Source: Shewanella chilikensis (GTDB taxonomy: Bacteria; Pseudomonadota; Gammaproteobacteria; Enterobacterales; Shewanellaceae). Taken from it: a stretch of DNA of 64,000 bases. Made by a program: the position numbers and the translations under genes. Shown here piece after piece: positions 9,485 through 18,531 of the stretch. The notes under the pieces are model-generated. The model had not been told where the DNA came from and searched no databases. It worked only from the letters and a program-made list of their open reading frames with translations. Where the stretch lies: assembly GCF_002836945.1 (NCBI RefSeq), contig NZ_NIJM01000009.1, forward strand, positions 1-64,000, in the 5' to 3' direction. Position 1 is the stretch's first letter. Each line of letters begins with the position of its first letter.

Positions 9485-10222
9485 ATGTGGAGCCCTCTAT
9501 TGGCAGGATGCCGGGCCCTATTGGCCGCCAGTTTACCCAACCGTTGCCTACTGTGTCACCAGCAGATCCCGTCAGCTAGTCAGGGTTTGTGTCCCTGCTG
9601 TCTTGCTGCCAGCTGCTACCGACAACCTATCTGCCTCGGCTGTGGTCGGGAGTTGGCTGTCATTGCCCGCTATTGTGGTTCCTGCATGAAACACAGTCCT
9701 ATCCCTGTAGTGGCACCGGCCAGCTATCACTCCGCATTGGGGCCACTAGTCGGCCGAGTCAAATACCAGCAGGATTTTGCTCCACTGCCGACATTGGTCC
9801 GGGCTTTATCTTCCAGAGTAAAGACGTTGGCGACTGCTGGACTTATCTGTTGGCCACAGGCCTTGGTGCCTATTCCTTTGCATCCGGCGAGGCTGCAACA
9901 GCGGGGCTTCAATCAGGCCTGGGTGATTGCATCCATGTTGAGTCAAGAGTTGGCGCTGCCGCTGGAGGATTCTTTGCTGCTGCGGGTTGCGGATACCGCA
10001 CCCCAGGCCGGTCTCAGCGGCAAGGCTCGTAGGCGGAATCTGGCCAAGGCGTTTGCAGTGAGGGGGGAATTACAGTGGCAACGGTTGGTATTGGTGGATG
10101 ATGTGGTGACGACAGGCACCACTATCCGGGAAGCGGCCAGGGCTTTAGCTCCCTGGTCACCGGATGTTCAGGTGTGGTGTCTGGCCAGAGCCGAAGCGCC
10201 CGGATTGAGCCATAGCTCCTGA
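9485..10222 (+). CDS. comF: ComF-family phosphoribosyltransferase-like protein
   Basis: A 245-residue ComF/GntX family protein. The N-terminal part has paired cysteines (CLLCHQQ, CPCC, CLGCGRE, CGSC) that look like a zinc-ribbon. The C-terminal part carries the phosphoribosyltransferase signature (LVLVDDVVTTGTTIREAA) and the GFNQA motif typical of ComF. Members are linked to DNA uptake in competent bacteria and to growth on DNA in E. coli. I chose the ATG at 9485 because GGAAG lies 8 bases upstream; the open frame extends back to 9392 inside bioH. The bioH-comF-nfuA arrangement is common in gammaproteobacteria. Confidence 0.88.
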   Translation: MWSPLLAGCRALLAASLPNRCLLCHQQIPSASQGLCPCCLAASCYRQPICLGCGRELAVIARYCGSCMKHSPIPVVAPASYHSALGPLVGRVKYQQDFAPLPTLVRALSSRVKTLATAGLICWPQALVPIPLHPARLQQRGFNQAWVIASMLSQELALPLEDSLLLRVADTAPQAGLSGKARRRNLAKAFAVRGELQWQRLVLVDDVVTTGTTIREAARALAPWSPDVQVWCLARAEAPGLSHSS

Positions 10223-10417
10223 GCGGTTAAAGGCGGTAAGTATGGTGACAACTAAAGATCAAGATTCGACTTGAAATTGTGGAAGATAAAATCGAGATCC
10301 CGACAACAAAAAACTCAGCTCTATCGCTTTCGGGACTACAAAGCGCATGGCAGTCGGAGTATGATAGCTCTAATTCTTACTAATTTACTCAGGTTTACCC
10401 TGACGGAGCAGGTTGTC

Positions 10418-10996
10418 ATGATTACCATTTCCGAAGCAGCTCAGGCACACTTTGTTAAACTCCTGGATGGTCAGCCGGAAGGCACTCATATTCGGGTCTT
10501 TGTTATCAGCCCTGGGACTCCTCAGGCCGAATGTGGCGTTTCATATTGCCCACCGGATGCAGTTGAAGCCGACGATATCGAATTGGAATTCAATGGCTTT
10601 AAGGCCATGGTCGATGAAAAAAGCGCTCCCTTCCTGGAAGAAGCCAGCATTGACTTGGTGGCCGATCAGTTAGGTTCACAACTGACTTTGAAAGCGCCCA
10701 ATGCCAAGATGCGTAAAGTGTCTGACGATGCTCCACTGACCGAGCGCTTGGAGTATATGATCCAAGCCGAGATTAACCCCCAGCTGGCCAGTCACGGCGG
10801 TCATATCATGCTGGTGGAGATCACTGATGACGGCGTGGCGGTACTGCAGTTCGGCGGTGGTTGTAACGGCTGCTCCATGGTCGATGTGACCCTGAAAGAC
10901 GGCATTGAGACTCAGTTGCTGGAGCGTTTCCCCGGCGAATTGACCGGTGTTCGTGACGTAACAGATCACCAGCATGGCGACCATTCTTACCAGTAA
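10418..10996 (+). CDS. nfuA: Fe-S biogenesis protein NfuA
   Basis: A 192-residue Fe-S carrier protein. The N-terminal two thirds are a degenerate A-type scaffold domain. The C-terminal Nfu domain holds the cluster-binding pair Cys149 and Cys152 (GGGCNGCSM). NfuA receives 4Fe-4S clusters and passes them to client enzymes, mainly under oxidative stress or iron shortage. The ATG at 10418 has a ribosome-binding site (GGAG) and gives the normal family length (E. coli 191); the longer frame from 10271 has no support. A terminator shared with the convergent MATE gene follows. Confidence 0.96.
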   Translation: MITISEAAQAHFVKLLDGQPEGTHIRVFVISPGTPQAECGVSYCPPDAVEADDIELEFNGFKAMVDEKSAPFLEEASIDLVADQLGSQLTLKAPNAKMRKVSDDAPLTERLEYMIQAEINPQLASHGGHIMLVEITDDGVAVLQFGGGCNGCSMVDVTLKDGIETQLLERFPGELTGVRDVTDHQHGDHSYQ

Positions 10997-11017
10997 TACT
11001 GGTACTTGGCGCCAAAG

Positions 11018-11044
11018 AAAAGGACAGTATTGAACTGTCCTTTT
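11018..11044. terminator. Bidirectional terminator, nfuA / MATE gene
   Basis: AAAAGGACAGT and ACTGTCCTTTT pair across a 5-base loop. T-runs on both strands let it serve nfuA (plus) and the MATE exporter (minus, ending at 11054). Confidence 0.85.
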
Positions 11045-11053
11045 TTATTGCCA

Positions 11054-12394
11054 TCAGGCTGGGATAAAGTGGTGTTGGCGCCAGAGAAAGTGCAGCCCGA
11101 GACTCAGGCTACGCGCCAGCATAAAGGCACTCATCGCAACCCAGAGAGCATGGTTACCCAGAGGTTGCAGTATGAACCAGACCGGAAAAAATACTGCCAA
11201 GCTGGCGAAAATCATGCTGTTGCGCATCACTTTACCTTTGGTGGCACCAATATAGACACCGTCAAATAGATAGGAAGCAAATGCCAGCAGCGGCAGGACG
11301 ATAAGCCATGGCAGGTAGAGCAGGGCTGTGTGGCGAACCTCGGGAATATTAGTCAGTATGCCGATGAGTTGCTCACCGAAAATCCAGAAACAGCCACTGA
11401 ACCCCAAGGCTATGATGGCCGACCAGCTAAACGCCAGGGCGACCGCTTGCCTGAGTGCATCCAAGTGTTTTTGTCCCATAGCTCGGCCTACTTCGGCCTC
11501 GGCATAGTAGGCTATACCGTCCAAAGCGTAAGAGATTAGCAGCAACATATTCAATAACACGGCATTGGCCGCGACAGTTTCATCACCGAGCCCGGCGCCC
11601 TTGAAGGTCATAAAGGCGAAGGTTGCCTGCAAACACAAGCTGCGGATAAAGATATCCAGGTTCAGGCTCAAGAGGCGACTAAAGTCGCGGGGATGTAACT
11701 GCCCGAGTAGCTCAGCAATAGGCGGCAGATTGAACTGTTTTAACTGGCGCAACACCATAGTACAGGCTACGGCACAGGCGGTCATATCGGCGATGACGGA
11801 TGCCAGGGCTGCGCCTTCTACGCCCCAACCCAAACCTATAACAAACAGCAGATCTAGGGCAATATTGGCACAGTTGGCGATGATCAACTGCCACATGGCG
11901 GCCTTGGGTTGCTGACGGCCCAGCAACCAGCCAAGTAGAGCCAGATTCAGCAATGCAAATGGGGCTGACCAGATACGAATGGAAAAGTAGCTGGCGGCGT
12001 AGTGGCTGACCTGCTCACTGGCATCGGATAAACTGGCAGCCAGGCTGAGTATCGGCCCTTGCAACAGCAGAGCCATCAAGCCGAGGAAAAGTGCCAGCGT
12101 GCCGGCCTGCATCAACAGCTGCAGTTGCCGAGGCTTGTCATCGGCGCCATAGGCTTGGGCAACCATGCCCGTGGTGGCCATACGCAGAAACCCCAGCAAC
12201 CAGAACAGCAGTGTTATAATGGTCGAACCAACGGCGACGCCCCCGAGATAATAGGCGTCACTCAAGTGCCCTATGACAGCCGTATCCACCAGACCCAGTA
12301 GCGGCACCGTAATGTTGGACAGTATCATTGGAAGCGCCAGCGCAAACAGCTGGCGGTTTTTTTGCCTGTCGAACAGGCCAATGCTGGTGGTCAT
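11054..12394 (-). CDS. dinF: DinF-like MATE family efflux transporter
   Basis: A 446-residue inner-membrane protein with about 12 hydrophobic segments in two similar halves. MATE-type starts are visible (LALPMILSNITVPLLGLVDTA). MATE proteins export cationic drugs and metabolites in exchange for Na+ or H+, and the sequence belongs to the DinF branch. In E. coli dinF follows lexA; here lexA lies about 18 kb away beside sulA, and no SOS box is visible upstream, so SOS control is not supported. The start codon is only 16-19 bases from that of the divergent deacetylase gene. Confidence 0.87.
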   Translation of the reverse strand: MTTSIGLFDRQKNRQLFALALPMILSNITVPLLGLVDTAVIGHLSDAYYLGGVAVGSTIITLLFWLLGFLRMATTGMVAQAYGADDKPRQLQLLMQAGTLALFLGLMALLLQGPILSLAASLSDASEQVSHYAASYFSIRIWSAPFALLNLALLGWLLGRQQPKAAMWQLIIANCANIALDLLFVIGLGWGVEGAALASVIADMTACAVACTMVLRQLKQFNLPPIAELLGQLHPRDFSRLLSLNLDIFIRSLCLQATFAFMTFKGAGLGDETVAANAVLLNMLLLISYALDGIAYYAEAEVGRAMGQKHLDALRQAVALAFSWSAIIALGFSGCFWIFGEQLIGILTNIPEVRHTALLYLPWLIVLPLLAFASYLFDGVYIGATKGKVMRNSMIFASLAVFFPVWFILQPLGNHALWVAMSAFMLARSLSLGLHFLWRQHHFIPA

Positions 12395-12413
12395 AATTTC
12401 TCAGAGGTTAATG

Positions 12414-13469
12414 ATGTTGAAAAAGCTGTGCTTTTTGCTCTGCAGTTGCCTTGGACTAATGAGTTCATCTGCCCTGGCGGCAGTTATTCTACAGTATCAC
12501 CATGTTTCTGACAGCTCGCCGGCCAGTACCAGTGTGACTCCGGCCCAGTTTCGGGAGCAGATGCAGTATCTGGCGGACCATGATTTCAATGTGGTGCCGC
12601 TGACCCAAGTGATAGAGACGATTCGTCAGTCCAAAACATTGGCACCGAGAACGGTTGCCATCACCTTCGACGACGGTTACCTCAACATTGCCGAGGCGGC
12701 GCATCCAATACTGAAAGAGTTTGGCTTTCCCTACACACTGTTTGTGGCGATAGAACCGATAGAAAAGGGTTACCGTGAGATGATGAGCTGGGAGCAGCTC
12801 AGAACACTGGCGGCAGAAGGCGCCGAGATTGCCAACCACAGTTGGGGGCATGAGCATCTGATCCGCCGCAATGCCACCGAAACCGAGGAGCAGTGGCTGG
12901 CGCGAATCGAAGCCAACCTGCTTGAGACCGAGGCCCGAATTGCCAAAGAAACCGGCGACAACCTGAAGATACTAGCCTATCCCTACGGCGAATATAACAG
13001 CCAGTTGGAGGCCTTGTTGCAGCGTCTGGGGTTTGTTGGCTTGGGGCAGCAGTCCGGTGCGGCAGGCCTTCACTCTGCTTTGACCTCTTTGCCGCGTTTC
13101 CCCGTGGCCGGTGCCTATGCCGATATGAATGCTCTCAAGGTGAAACTGCATAGCCTGAATATGCCGGTGCAGGCCATCTCCCCCAGTAACCCTGAGTTAC
13201 CCATGGGCCAGTGGCGGCCTGAACTTGAGGTGACTCTGGACATGAGCGATATCAATCAGTCGCAGCTCATGTGTTATGTACAGGGGCAGGGCGCCAAGAA
13301 ACCTCAATGGTTGTCGGCGAATCGTTTCCGTATTCAGGCTGAACTGGACTTGCCTCCGGGGCGATCCAGATACAACTGTACCGCCCCCAGCAAACGTCAC
13401 GGCAGCTATTATTGGTTTTCCCAGGCATGGGTTAGGCCAAAGGATGACGGCAGCTGGGTCAAGGAGTAG
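12414..13469 (+). CDS. Secreted polysaccharide deacetylase
   Basis: A 351-residue protein. An N-terminal signal peptide (about 21 residues, ending SSSALA) sends it to the periplasm or outside. The NodB-type deacetylase domain shows the first metal/catalytic Asp pair (AITFDDGYLN), the H-x3-H metal ligands (ANHSWGHEHL) and the AYPYGEYN motif. Such enzymes remove acetyl groups from chitin-like or poly-N-acetylglucosamine chains; the opening YHHVS resembles PgaB. The last 100 or so residues form an extra domain I do not recognise. No pga genes are adjacent, so the substrate is open. AGAGG lies 6 bases before the ATG at 12414 (12411 is possible). The stop overlaps the end of cheB. Confidence 0.85.
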   Translation: MLKKLCFLLCSCLGLMSSSALAAVILQYHHVSDSSPASTSVTPAQFREQMQYLADHDFNVVPLTQVIETIRQSKTLAPRTVAITFDDGYLNIAEAAHPILKEFGFPYTLFVAIEPIEKGYREMMSWEQLRTLAAEGAEIANHSWGHEHLIRRNATETEEQWLARIEANLLETEARIAKETGDNLKILAYPYGEYNSQLEALLQRLGFVGLGQQSGAAGLHSALTSLPRFPVAGAYADMNALKVKLHSLNMPVQAISPSNPELPMGQWRPELEVTLDMSDINQSQLMCYVQGQGAKKPQWLSANRFRIQAELDLPPGRSRYNCTAPSKRHGSYYWFSQAWVRPKDDGSWVKE

Positions 13470-14478
13470 TCAGTAATTGCAACAACCTGGCCGGGATATT
13501 CGCCAGTGGCAACTGCTCGTTGCAGGCATTGAGTGCCACTGCCGAGCCAGGCATACCCCAAACCACGGAGCTGGCCTCATCCTGGGCTATGGTGTGGGCT
13601 CCCGCTTGATGCATTTTCAGCAGGCCTGCCGCACCGTCTTTACCCATGCCCGTGAGAATCACCCCTATCACCGACTTAGCGGCAATCTCGGCAATGCTGT
13701 TGAACAGCACATCCACCGAGGGCTTATGGCGGTTGACGGTTTCCGTGTCCAGCAGCCTGGTGTAGATATGGGCCCCACGGCGCTCGAGTACCAAGTGGGC
13801 ATGGCCCGGTGCCAGATAGGCAACGCCCTGAGTCAATCTTTCCCCGCCCTGTGCCTCTATCACTTCCATGCTGGCGTATTGGTTGAGACGACGGGCAAAT
13901 GAAGCGCTGAAGGCTGCGGGAATATGCTGGGCTATGACTATGGGGGGGGTATTGGCCGGCAGCGGCGCCACTACTCGTTGAATGGCTTCAGTACCGCCGG
14001 TGGAAGCACCTATGGCTATGATACGGTGCTTGAGTTTGGTGTCACAGCAGAGCGGCACCGAGCTGCCATATTGCGGGGTGACATGGCTGGCGGCGGCCAA
14101 ATGCACTTTATCGATCAGCTCTTGCTGATAGTCCAGAAGCCTATTGGTCAAGTCCTGTTTAGGTTTGGCGATAAAGTCGACCGCTCCGAGGGACAAGGCC
14201 TCTAAGGTCACTTCGGCGCCGCGCTCGGTTAAGGACGACACCATCACCACTGGCATGGGTCTTAGGCGCATCAAGTTACGTAGAAAGGCCAGGCCATCCA
14301 TCTTGGGCATTTCCACATCCAGGGTCAATACATCCGGCTGCAGTACTTTAATCATCTCTCTGGCTTTATAGGGGTCTTCGGCACAGCCGACGACAATGAT
14401 GTCTTCGGCCTGGCTGAGCATATGACTCAGCAACTGGCGCACTAGCGCTGAGTCGTCGATAACCAGTACTCTTACCAT
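13459..14478 (-). CDS. cheB: Chemotaxis protein-glutamate methylesterase CheB
   Basis: A 339-residue two-domain CheB. The receiver domain has Asp9, the phospho-acceptor Asp54 (LTLDVEMP) and the Lys of FIAKP. The C-terminal methylesterase carries the triad Ser159 (GASTGG), His185 (AQHIP) and Asp281 (GMGKDGAAG). When phosphorylated by CheA it demethylates receptors and resets sensitivity. It is the last gene of the che operon and starts 2 bases after cheR, with no room for cheD. The 3' end overlaps the deacetylase gene on the other strand by 11 bases. Confidence 0.95.
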   Translation of the reverse strand: MVRVLVIDDSALVRQLLSHMLSQAEDIIVVGCAEDPYKAREMIKVLQPDVLTLDVEMPKMDGLAFLRNLMRLRPMPVVMVSSLTERGAEVTLEALSLGAVDFIAKPKQDLTNRLLDYQQELIDKVHLAAASHVTPQYGSSVPLCCDTKLKHRIIAIGASTGGTEAIQRVVAPLPANTPPIVIAQHIPAAFSASFARRLNQYASMEVIEAQGGERLTQGVAYLAPGHAHLVLERRGAHIYTRLLDTETVNRHKPSVDVLFNSIAEIAAKSVIGVILTGMGKDGAAGLLKMHQAGAHTIAQDEASSVVWGMPGSAVALNACNEQLPLANIPARLLQLLTTP

Positions 14479-14480
14479 GA

Positions 14481-15353
14481 TTAATATGACTCCTTCCTTC
14501 CTGATGCGTCGAACTGTCGCGGCAGAATTGAGTTCTGATGCCGCAGGCGATAGGTGGTTTGAGCGACGGTTTCAAACTCACGGGAGATATTGGTCAGGCT
14601 TTCCGAGTGACCGATAAACAACACGCCATCATCGGCCAGGAGTTTTCTGAAGCCGGCCACTATCTTCTGCTTGGTGTTCTGGTCGAAATAGATCAGCACA
14701 TTACGGCAGAAGATGGCATCGAATGGGCCCTGCATCGGCCAGGGCTCCAGTAAGTTGAGCTGCTTGAAGAAGAGTAATTTTTTGATCTGGCAGCTAATGC
14801 TGAACTCTTCCGCTGCGCCTTGCAGATAGTGATGCAACCGCTTGGGGATGGCCTCCAGTCCAGCCTGGGGATAAACTCCTGCTTCGGCTCTGGCCAACAC
14901 ATTGGTATCGAGATCGGTTGCCAATATTTTCAGATCCCAGCCAGAGGCTGCGGGAAAGTGCTCTGCCAAGGTCATGGCTATGCTGTAGGGTTCTTCGCCG
15001 CTGGAGCAGGCTGCCGACCAAACTCTCAGCCTGCGCTGCTTGCGCTGCTGCCAATAGGGCGCCAGTTCGGTTTCCAGAAAGTTGAAGTGGTGCCGCTCAC
15101 GGAAAAAGGAGGTCAGATTGGTGGTCAACGCGTTGATAAATGGCGCCAGTTCCAGAGGGTCGTTTTGCAGCTTGAGGCAGTATTCCTCGAAGTTGGCCAG
15201 CCGCAACAATCGCAGTCGGCGGCTGAGCCTGGAATACACCATATGGCGCTTGCGCTCGGGTAACACTATCCCTGTGTGTTGATAGGCCAGCTCGCGGATA
15301 ATGCCAAAGTCCGCGGCTGTCATCGGGAATGCCTTCTCTTCATCGAAGCTCAA
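14481..15353 (-). CDS. cheR: Chemotaxis protein methyltransferase CheR
   Basis: A 290-residue CheR that methylates receptor glutamates using S-adenosylmethionine. The N-terminal helical domain (about 1-85) is followed by the Rossmann domain with the SAM-binding motif (VWSAACSSGEEPYSIAM), an Asp-containing strand (LKILATDLDTNVL) and FCRNVLIYF. It probably docks on the C-terminal pentapeptide (EWSEF) of the receptor encoded just upstream. Together with CheB it gives this cluster its own adaptation loop. Confidence 0.95.
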   Translation of the reverse strand: MSFDEEKAFPMTAADFGIIRELAYQHTGIVLPERKRHMVYSRLSRRLRLLRLANFEEYCLKLQNDPLELAPFINALTTNLTSFFRERHHFNFLETELAPYWQQRKQRRLRVWSAACSSGEEPYSIAMTLAEHFPAASGWDLKILATDLDTNVLARAEAGVYPQAGLEAIPKRLHHYLQGAAEEFSISCQIKKLLFFKQLNLLEPWPMQGPFDAIFCRNVLIYFDQNTKQKIVAGFRKLLADDGVLFIGHSESLTNISREFETVAQTTYRLRHQNSILPRQFDASGRKESY

Positions 15354-15363
15354 TCAGTATCTC

Positions 15364-17949
15364 CTAGAACTCGCTCCACTCTTCTGAACTGACACGGATC
15401 TTGGGGGACTTATCCCCGGCGATCAGGGTCAGGGGCTTGCCGGCGCCCTTTTCCAGATTGGCGGTATTGAAGAAGCCCAATTGACGCTTCATGCTTCTGG
15501 CCTGTTCGGCCATGGCATCTCCTGCTGCCGAGACCTGTTCCACCAAGGCGGCGTTTTGCTGAGTCATTTCATCCATCTGCGATACCGCCTTATTGACCTC
15601 CTGGATCCCAACCGACTGCTGCTCTGCGGCTATGCTGATCTGGTTGATCATGCCGGCAACTTTAGAAACGGCCTGCACTATCTCCTGCAGGGTTTCACCG
15701 GATTGATTGACCAACTGGGTTCCATCTGTGACCTTGTTGACGCTGTCGCGGATCAGCTCCTTAATCTCTTTGGCGGCACCGGCGCTGCGCTGTGCCAGGT
15801 TACGTACCTCTCCGGCCACTACGGCAAAACCACGGCCTTGTTCTCCGGCTCTGGCAGCCTCGACCGCAGCATTCAGCGCCAGCAGGTTGGTCTGAAAGGC
15901 GATTTCATCTATCACGCTGATGATGTCGGCAATGCGTTTGCTCGAGGTGTTGATCTCCTCCATGGCGCTGACGGCCTGTTTGACTACCTTGCCGCCTTCG
16001 CCTGCCTTCTCGCTGGCCTGCTGGGCTAAGTTATTGGCCAGAGTGGCATTTTCGGCGCTTTGCTTCACAGTAGCTGTCATCTCCTCCATGCTGGAGGCGG
16101 TTTGCTCCAGGGAGGCGGCCTGCTCTTCGGTACGCTGGCTAAGGTCGGCGTTGCCTTGAGCTATCTCTTCGGCTCCCGAAGTGACAGTATTGGCTGAGTC
16201 ATTGATGCCCCCAATCACTTCGGTCAACTTACTGATGGTGGCATTGGCATCTTGCTGCAGCTTGGCAAACTGACCCTGATATTCGCCATCTAGTTTTCGA
16301 TCCAGTTGCCCCTTGGCCAGGCCATCGAAGATATCGGCGATTTTGGAGATGACATTATCGGCTATGCCGACCAAGCGGTTGAGGCCGCTGGAGAGATTAA
16401 GGAAGAAGCCTTCCTTGTTGTGAATATCCAGGCGGCGGCTCAGATCGCCGTCGTTGGCCGCCGTGATAATGGCGTCAATCTCCTGCTCTATGGCCACTTC
16501 ATCGGTACGGTCGGCCCATTCAACCACAGTGCCAATTCGCCCCTGTTCCGGGTCCAGTATCGGGTTGGCAATGATTCTGAAGGTACGGCCGCCAACTTGC
16601 AGCTGGCTGTCGTAGGTCTCGGTCAATCCGGCGAGAATATTGCGCTGGTGGCTGGGGACCTTGTGGAATCCATCGATATTTTGTCCAAGCAGTTTGCCGG
16701 CATTGAACGTGGGCAGGTCGCGGAGAATATCTTTCTCGGCTGCCTGAAACATCTGCTGCACAGCCTGGTTGAGGTAGATGATATTGCCGTCGTTATCCGC
16801 CACCATGGTATTTGAACTGACATTATCCAATGCCTGACGAATGCGGGCATTTTCGGCCGCCAGCTGTTTTTCCTGCTGCTCTTTGGCCAGGCTGGCGGTG
16901 ATATCCTGCCACTCCACCACGGTTCCGGTACGCTTGCCCTGTTCAAATACCGGGGTGGCAATCAGATTAAATGTTAGCCCGGCCACCTTGATGCGGGTGT
17001 TATAGCTGTCGGTGAGCTGGTCCAGCAATTGTCGCTGATGCTCAGGATGGCGATGGAAGATATCGATATTGCTGCCAATCAGCTCGCTCATGTTGAAGGC
17101 CTGCAACTCCTGTTGCAGCTTTTGCTCATTGCCGGCCAGCATTTCATTCAGTGAGTCGTTCAGGTAGATGATCTTGTAGTCGGTATCGGCGACCATCACA
17201 TTGGCCTGGCAGACATTGAGTGCCTGCTTGATGCGAGTATTTTCTGTAGCGCTTTGCTGCTCCAATTGTTGTTTGCTAAGGGCTTCGGTGAGATCCTGCC
17301 ATTCGACCACAGTGGCAATACGCTGCTTGTTTTCGTCGAATACCGGCGAAGCTATCAGGCTGAAGGTACGACGACCTACCTTGATCTGAGTCGAGTAAAC
17401 TTGCTCCAAGCCGGCGATCAATTTCTTTTGATGCTCAGGGTTGCGGTGGAAAACATCCATATTGGCGCCCTGCAGCTTGTCGGCCTGGAATTGGGGCAAT
17501 ACCTCTTGAATGTCGGCCTCGGCGTCCTGCATGGTTTGTTGCAGCGAGTGGTTGAAGTAGAGAATATCACCGGCTGGATTGGCCACCATCACATTGGCCT
17601 GGCAGATATCCAGAGCCTTGAGAATGGCTTGCTGCTGTTGCTGGCCCTGACGCCAACGACTGAGCTCGTCCAGCAGTGGCTGCCAGCCCGGAAGATTAAG
17701 CTCGGCAAACTGCTGCGTGCCGTCTTTCAGCAACCGCTGCAGTTGGTTGATGGCGCTATCCAGGGTGCCTTTGTGCTTGAGTGAGTGCAATAGCCCAAGC
17801 AGTATGCAAACCAGGGTGACGCCCTGCAGAATAATAATGATATTGGGATCTTGGCCTAGCAGCATGAGCGCCATCACGGCGATGCCCGTGATTAAGCCAA
17901 GCAGATTCCAGGGATTGCTGTTGATTATGTTGGCATTGGCGGCATCCAT
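15364..17949 (-). CDS. Chemoreceptor with three tandem PAS domains
   Basis: An 861-residue methyl-accepting protein. Two closely spaced hydrophobic segments (about residues 13-33 and 37-57) anchor it, with almost no periplasmic part, so sensing should be cytoplasmic. Three related PAS units follow (about 105-225, 240-345, 362-475), each starting near VMVA and ending in a VVEWxDxT motif. Two HAMP-like stretches (GDLSRRLD, GQLDRKLDG) come next, then the signalling hairpin with tip [20 protein letters not shown]. The C terminus is EWSEF after a flexible linker, matching the xWxxF tether that binds CheR. PAS receptors often sense redox state or small ligands; no cofactor residue is certain here. 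Confidence 0.93.
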   Translation of the reverse strand: MDAANANIINSNPWNLLGLITGIAVMALMLLGQDPNIIIILQGVTLVCILLGLLHSLKHKGTLDSAINQLQRLLKDGTQQFAELNLPGWQPLLDELSRWRQGQQQQQAILKALDICQANVMVANPAGDILYFNHSLQQTMQDAEADIQEVLPQFQADKLQGANMDVFHRNPEHQKKLIAGLEQVYSTQIKVGRRTFSLIASPVFDENKQRIATVVEWQDLTEALSKQQLEQQSATENTRIKQALNVCQANVMVADTDYKIIYLNDSLNEMLAGNEQKLQQELQAFNMSELIGSNIDIFHRHPEHQRQLLDQLTDSYNTRIKVAGLTFNLIATPVFEQGKRTGTVVEWQDITASLAKEQQEKQLAAENARIRQALDNVSSNTMVADNDGNIIYLNQAVQQMFQAAEKDILRDLPTFNAGKLLGQNIDGFHKVPSHQRNILAGLTETYDSQLQVGGRTFRIIANPILDPEQGRIGTVVEWADRTDEVAIEQEIDAIITAANDGDLSRRLDIHNKEGFFLNLSSGLNRLVGIADNVISKIADIFDGLAKGQLDRKLDGEYQGQFAKLQQDANATISKLTEVIGGINDSANTVTSGAEEIAQGNADLSQRTEEQAASLEQTASSMEEMTATVKQSAENATLANNLAQQASEKAGEGGKVVKQAVSAMEEINTSSKRIADIISVIDEIAFQTNLLALNAAVEAARAGEQGRGFAVVAGEVRNLAQRSAGAAKEIKELIRDSVNKVTDGTQLVNQSGETLQEIVQAVSKVAGMINQISIAAEQQSVGIQEVNKAVSQMDEMTQQNAALVEQVSAAGDAMAEQARSMKRQLGFFNTANLEKGAGKPLTLIAGDKSPKIRVSSEEWSEF

Positions 17950-17967
17950 TCTTCTTTCCTCGATGTC

Positions 17968-18519
17968 TTAAAGGTTGGCAGCCTGAGGCTGTTCCAAGTC
18001 CAGTTGCTGCAGCAAACTGGAAAGTTGTGATGCATCCGGCAGCACTTCATTACCGAGTAACATATTGATATTCAATAGTATGACCATCTTATCGGCCACA
18101 CAGGTGAGCCCATGGATGAAACGCATGTCTGTGTCCTGGCCAAAATCGGGCGCACTGCGGATCTCGCTTTGGGTGATACTGAAAACATCGGAAACGGCAT
18201 CCACCACTATGCCCATCACCTTGTACTGTTTATCCAGGTGCACCTTCAGCACTATTACTACTGTGGTTGGGCCATATGCCAGGGTCTTGATACCGAACCT
18301 TTGGCGCAGATCTATGATGGGAACTATGGTGCCGCGCAGATTGATCACCCCTTTGACATGGGGCGGTGCATTGGGAATCACCGTGGTTGCTTCCCAGCCA
18401 CGGATCTCCTGCACCGAGAGAATATCGACGCCATATTCCTCATCGGCCATCATAAAGGTGAGGTATTGCTGTGATTGATCTTTTGCAGCTGCTGATGTTG
18501 CAGGGTTGGATTCTGTCAT
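17968..18519 (-). CDS. cheW: Chemotaxis coupling protein CheW
   Basis: A 183-residue CheW-domain protein joining receptors to CheA. It starts its domain at QQYLTFMMADEEYGVDI and carries the conserved NLRGTIVPIIDLR strand, typical of the beta-barrel that binds both partners. A short polar N-terminal extension precedes the domain and a Leu/Gln-rich tail follows. It lies between cheA (12-base gap) and the receptor gene (18-base gap). Confidence 0.94.
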   Translation of the reverse strand: MTESNPATSAAAKDQSQQYLTFMMADEEYGVDILSVQEIRGWEATTVIPNAPPHVKGVINLRGTIVPIIDLRQRFGIKTLAYGPTTVVIVLKVHLDKQYKVMGIVVDAVSDVFSITQSEIRSAPDFGQDTDMRFIHGLTCVADKMVILLNINMLLGNEVLPDASQLSSLLQQLDLEQPQAANL

Positions 18520-18531
18520 TGCGCTTCCCTT

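Noticed and set aside
11054-12394. SOS control of the DinF-like exporter
   Set aside because: No CTG-N10-CAG palindrome was seen before its start, and lexA is far away.
14478-14481. A cheD gene hidden between cheR and cheB
   Set aside because: Only 2 bases separate the two genes, and both are intact, so there is no room for one.
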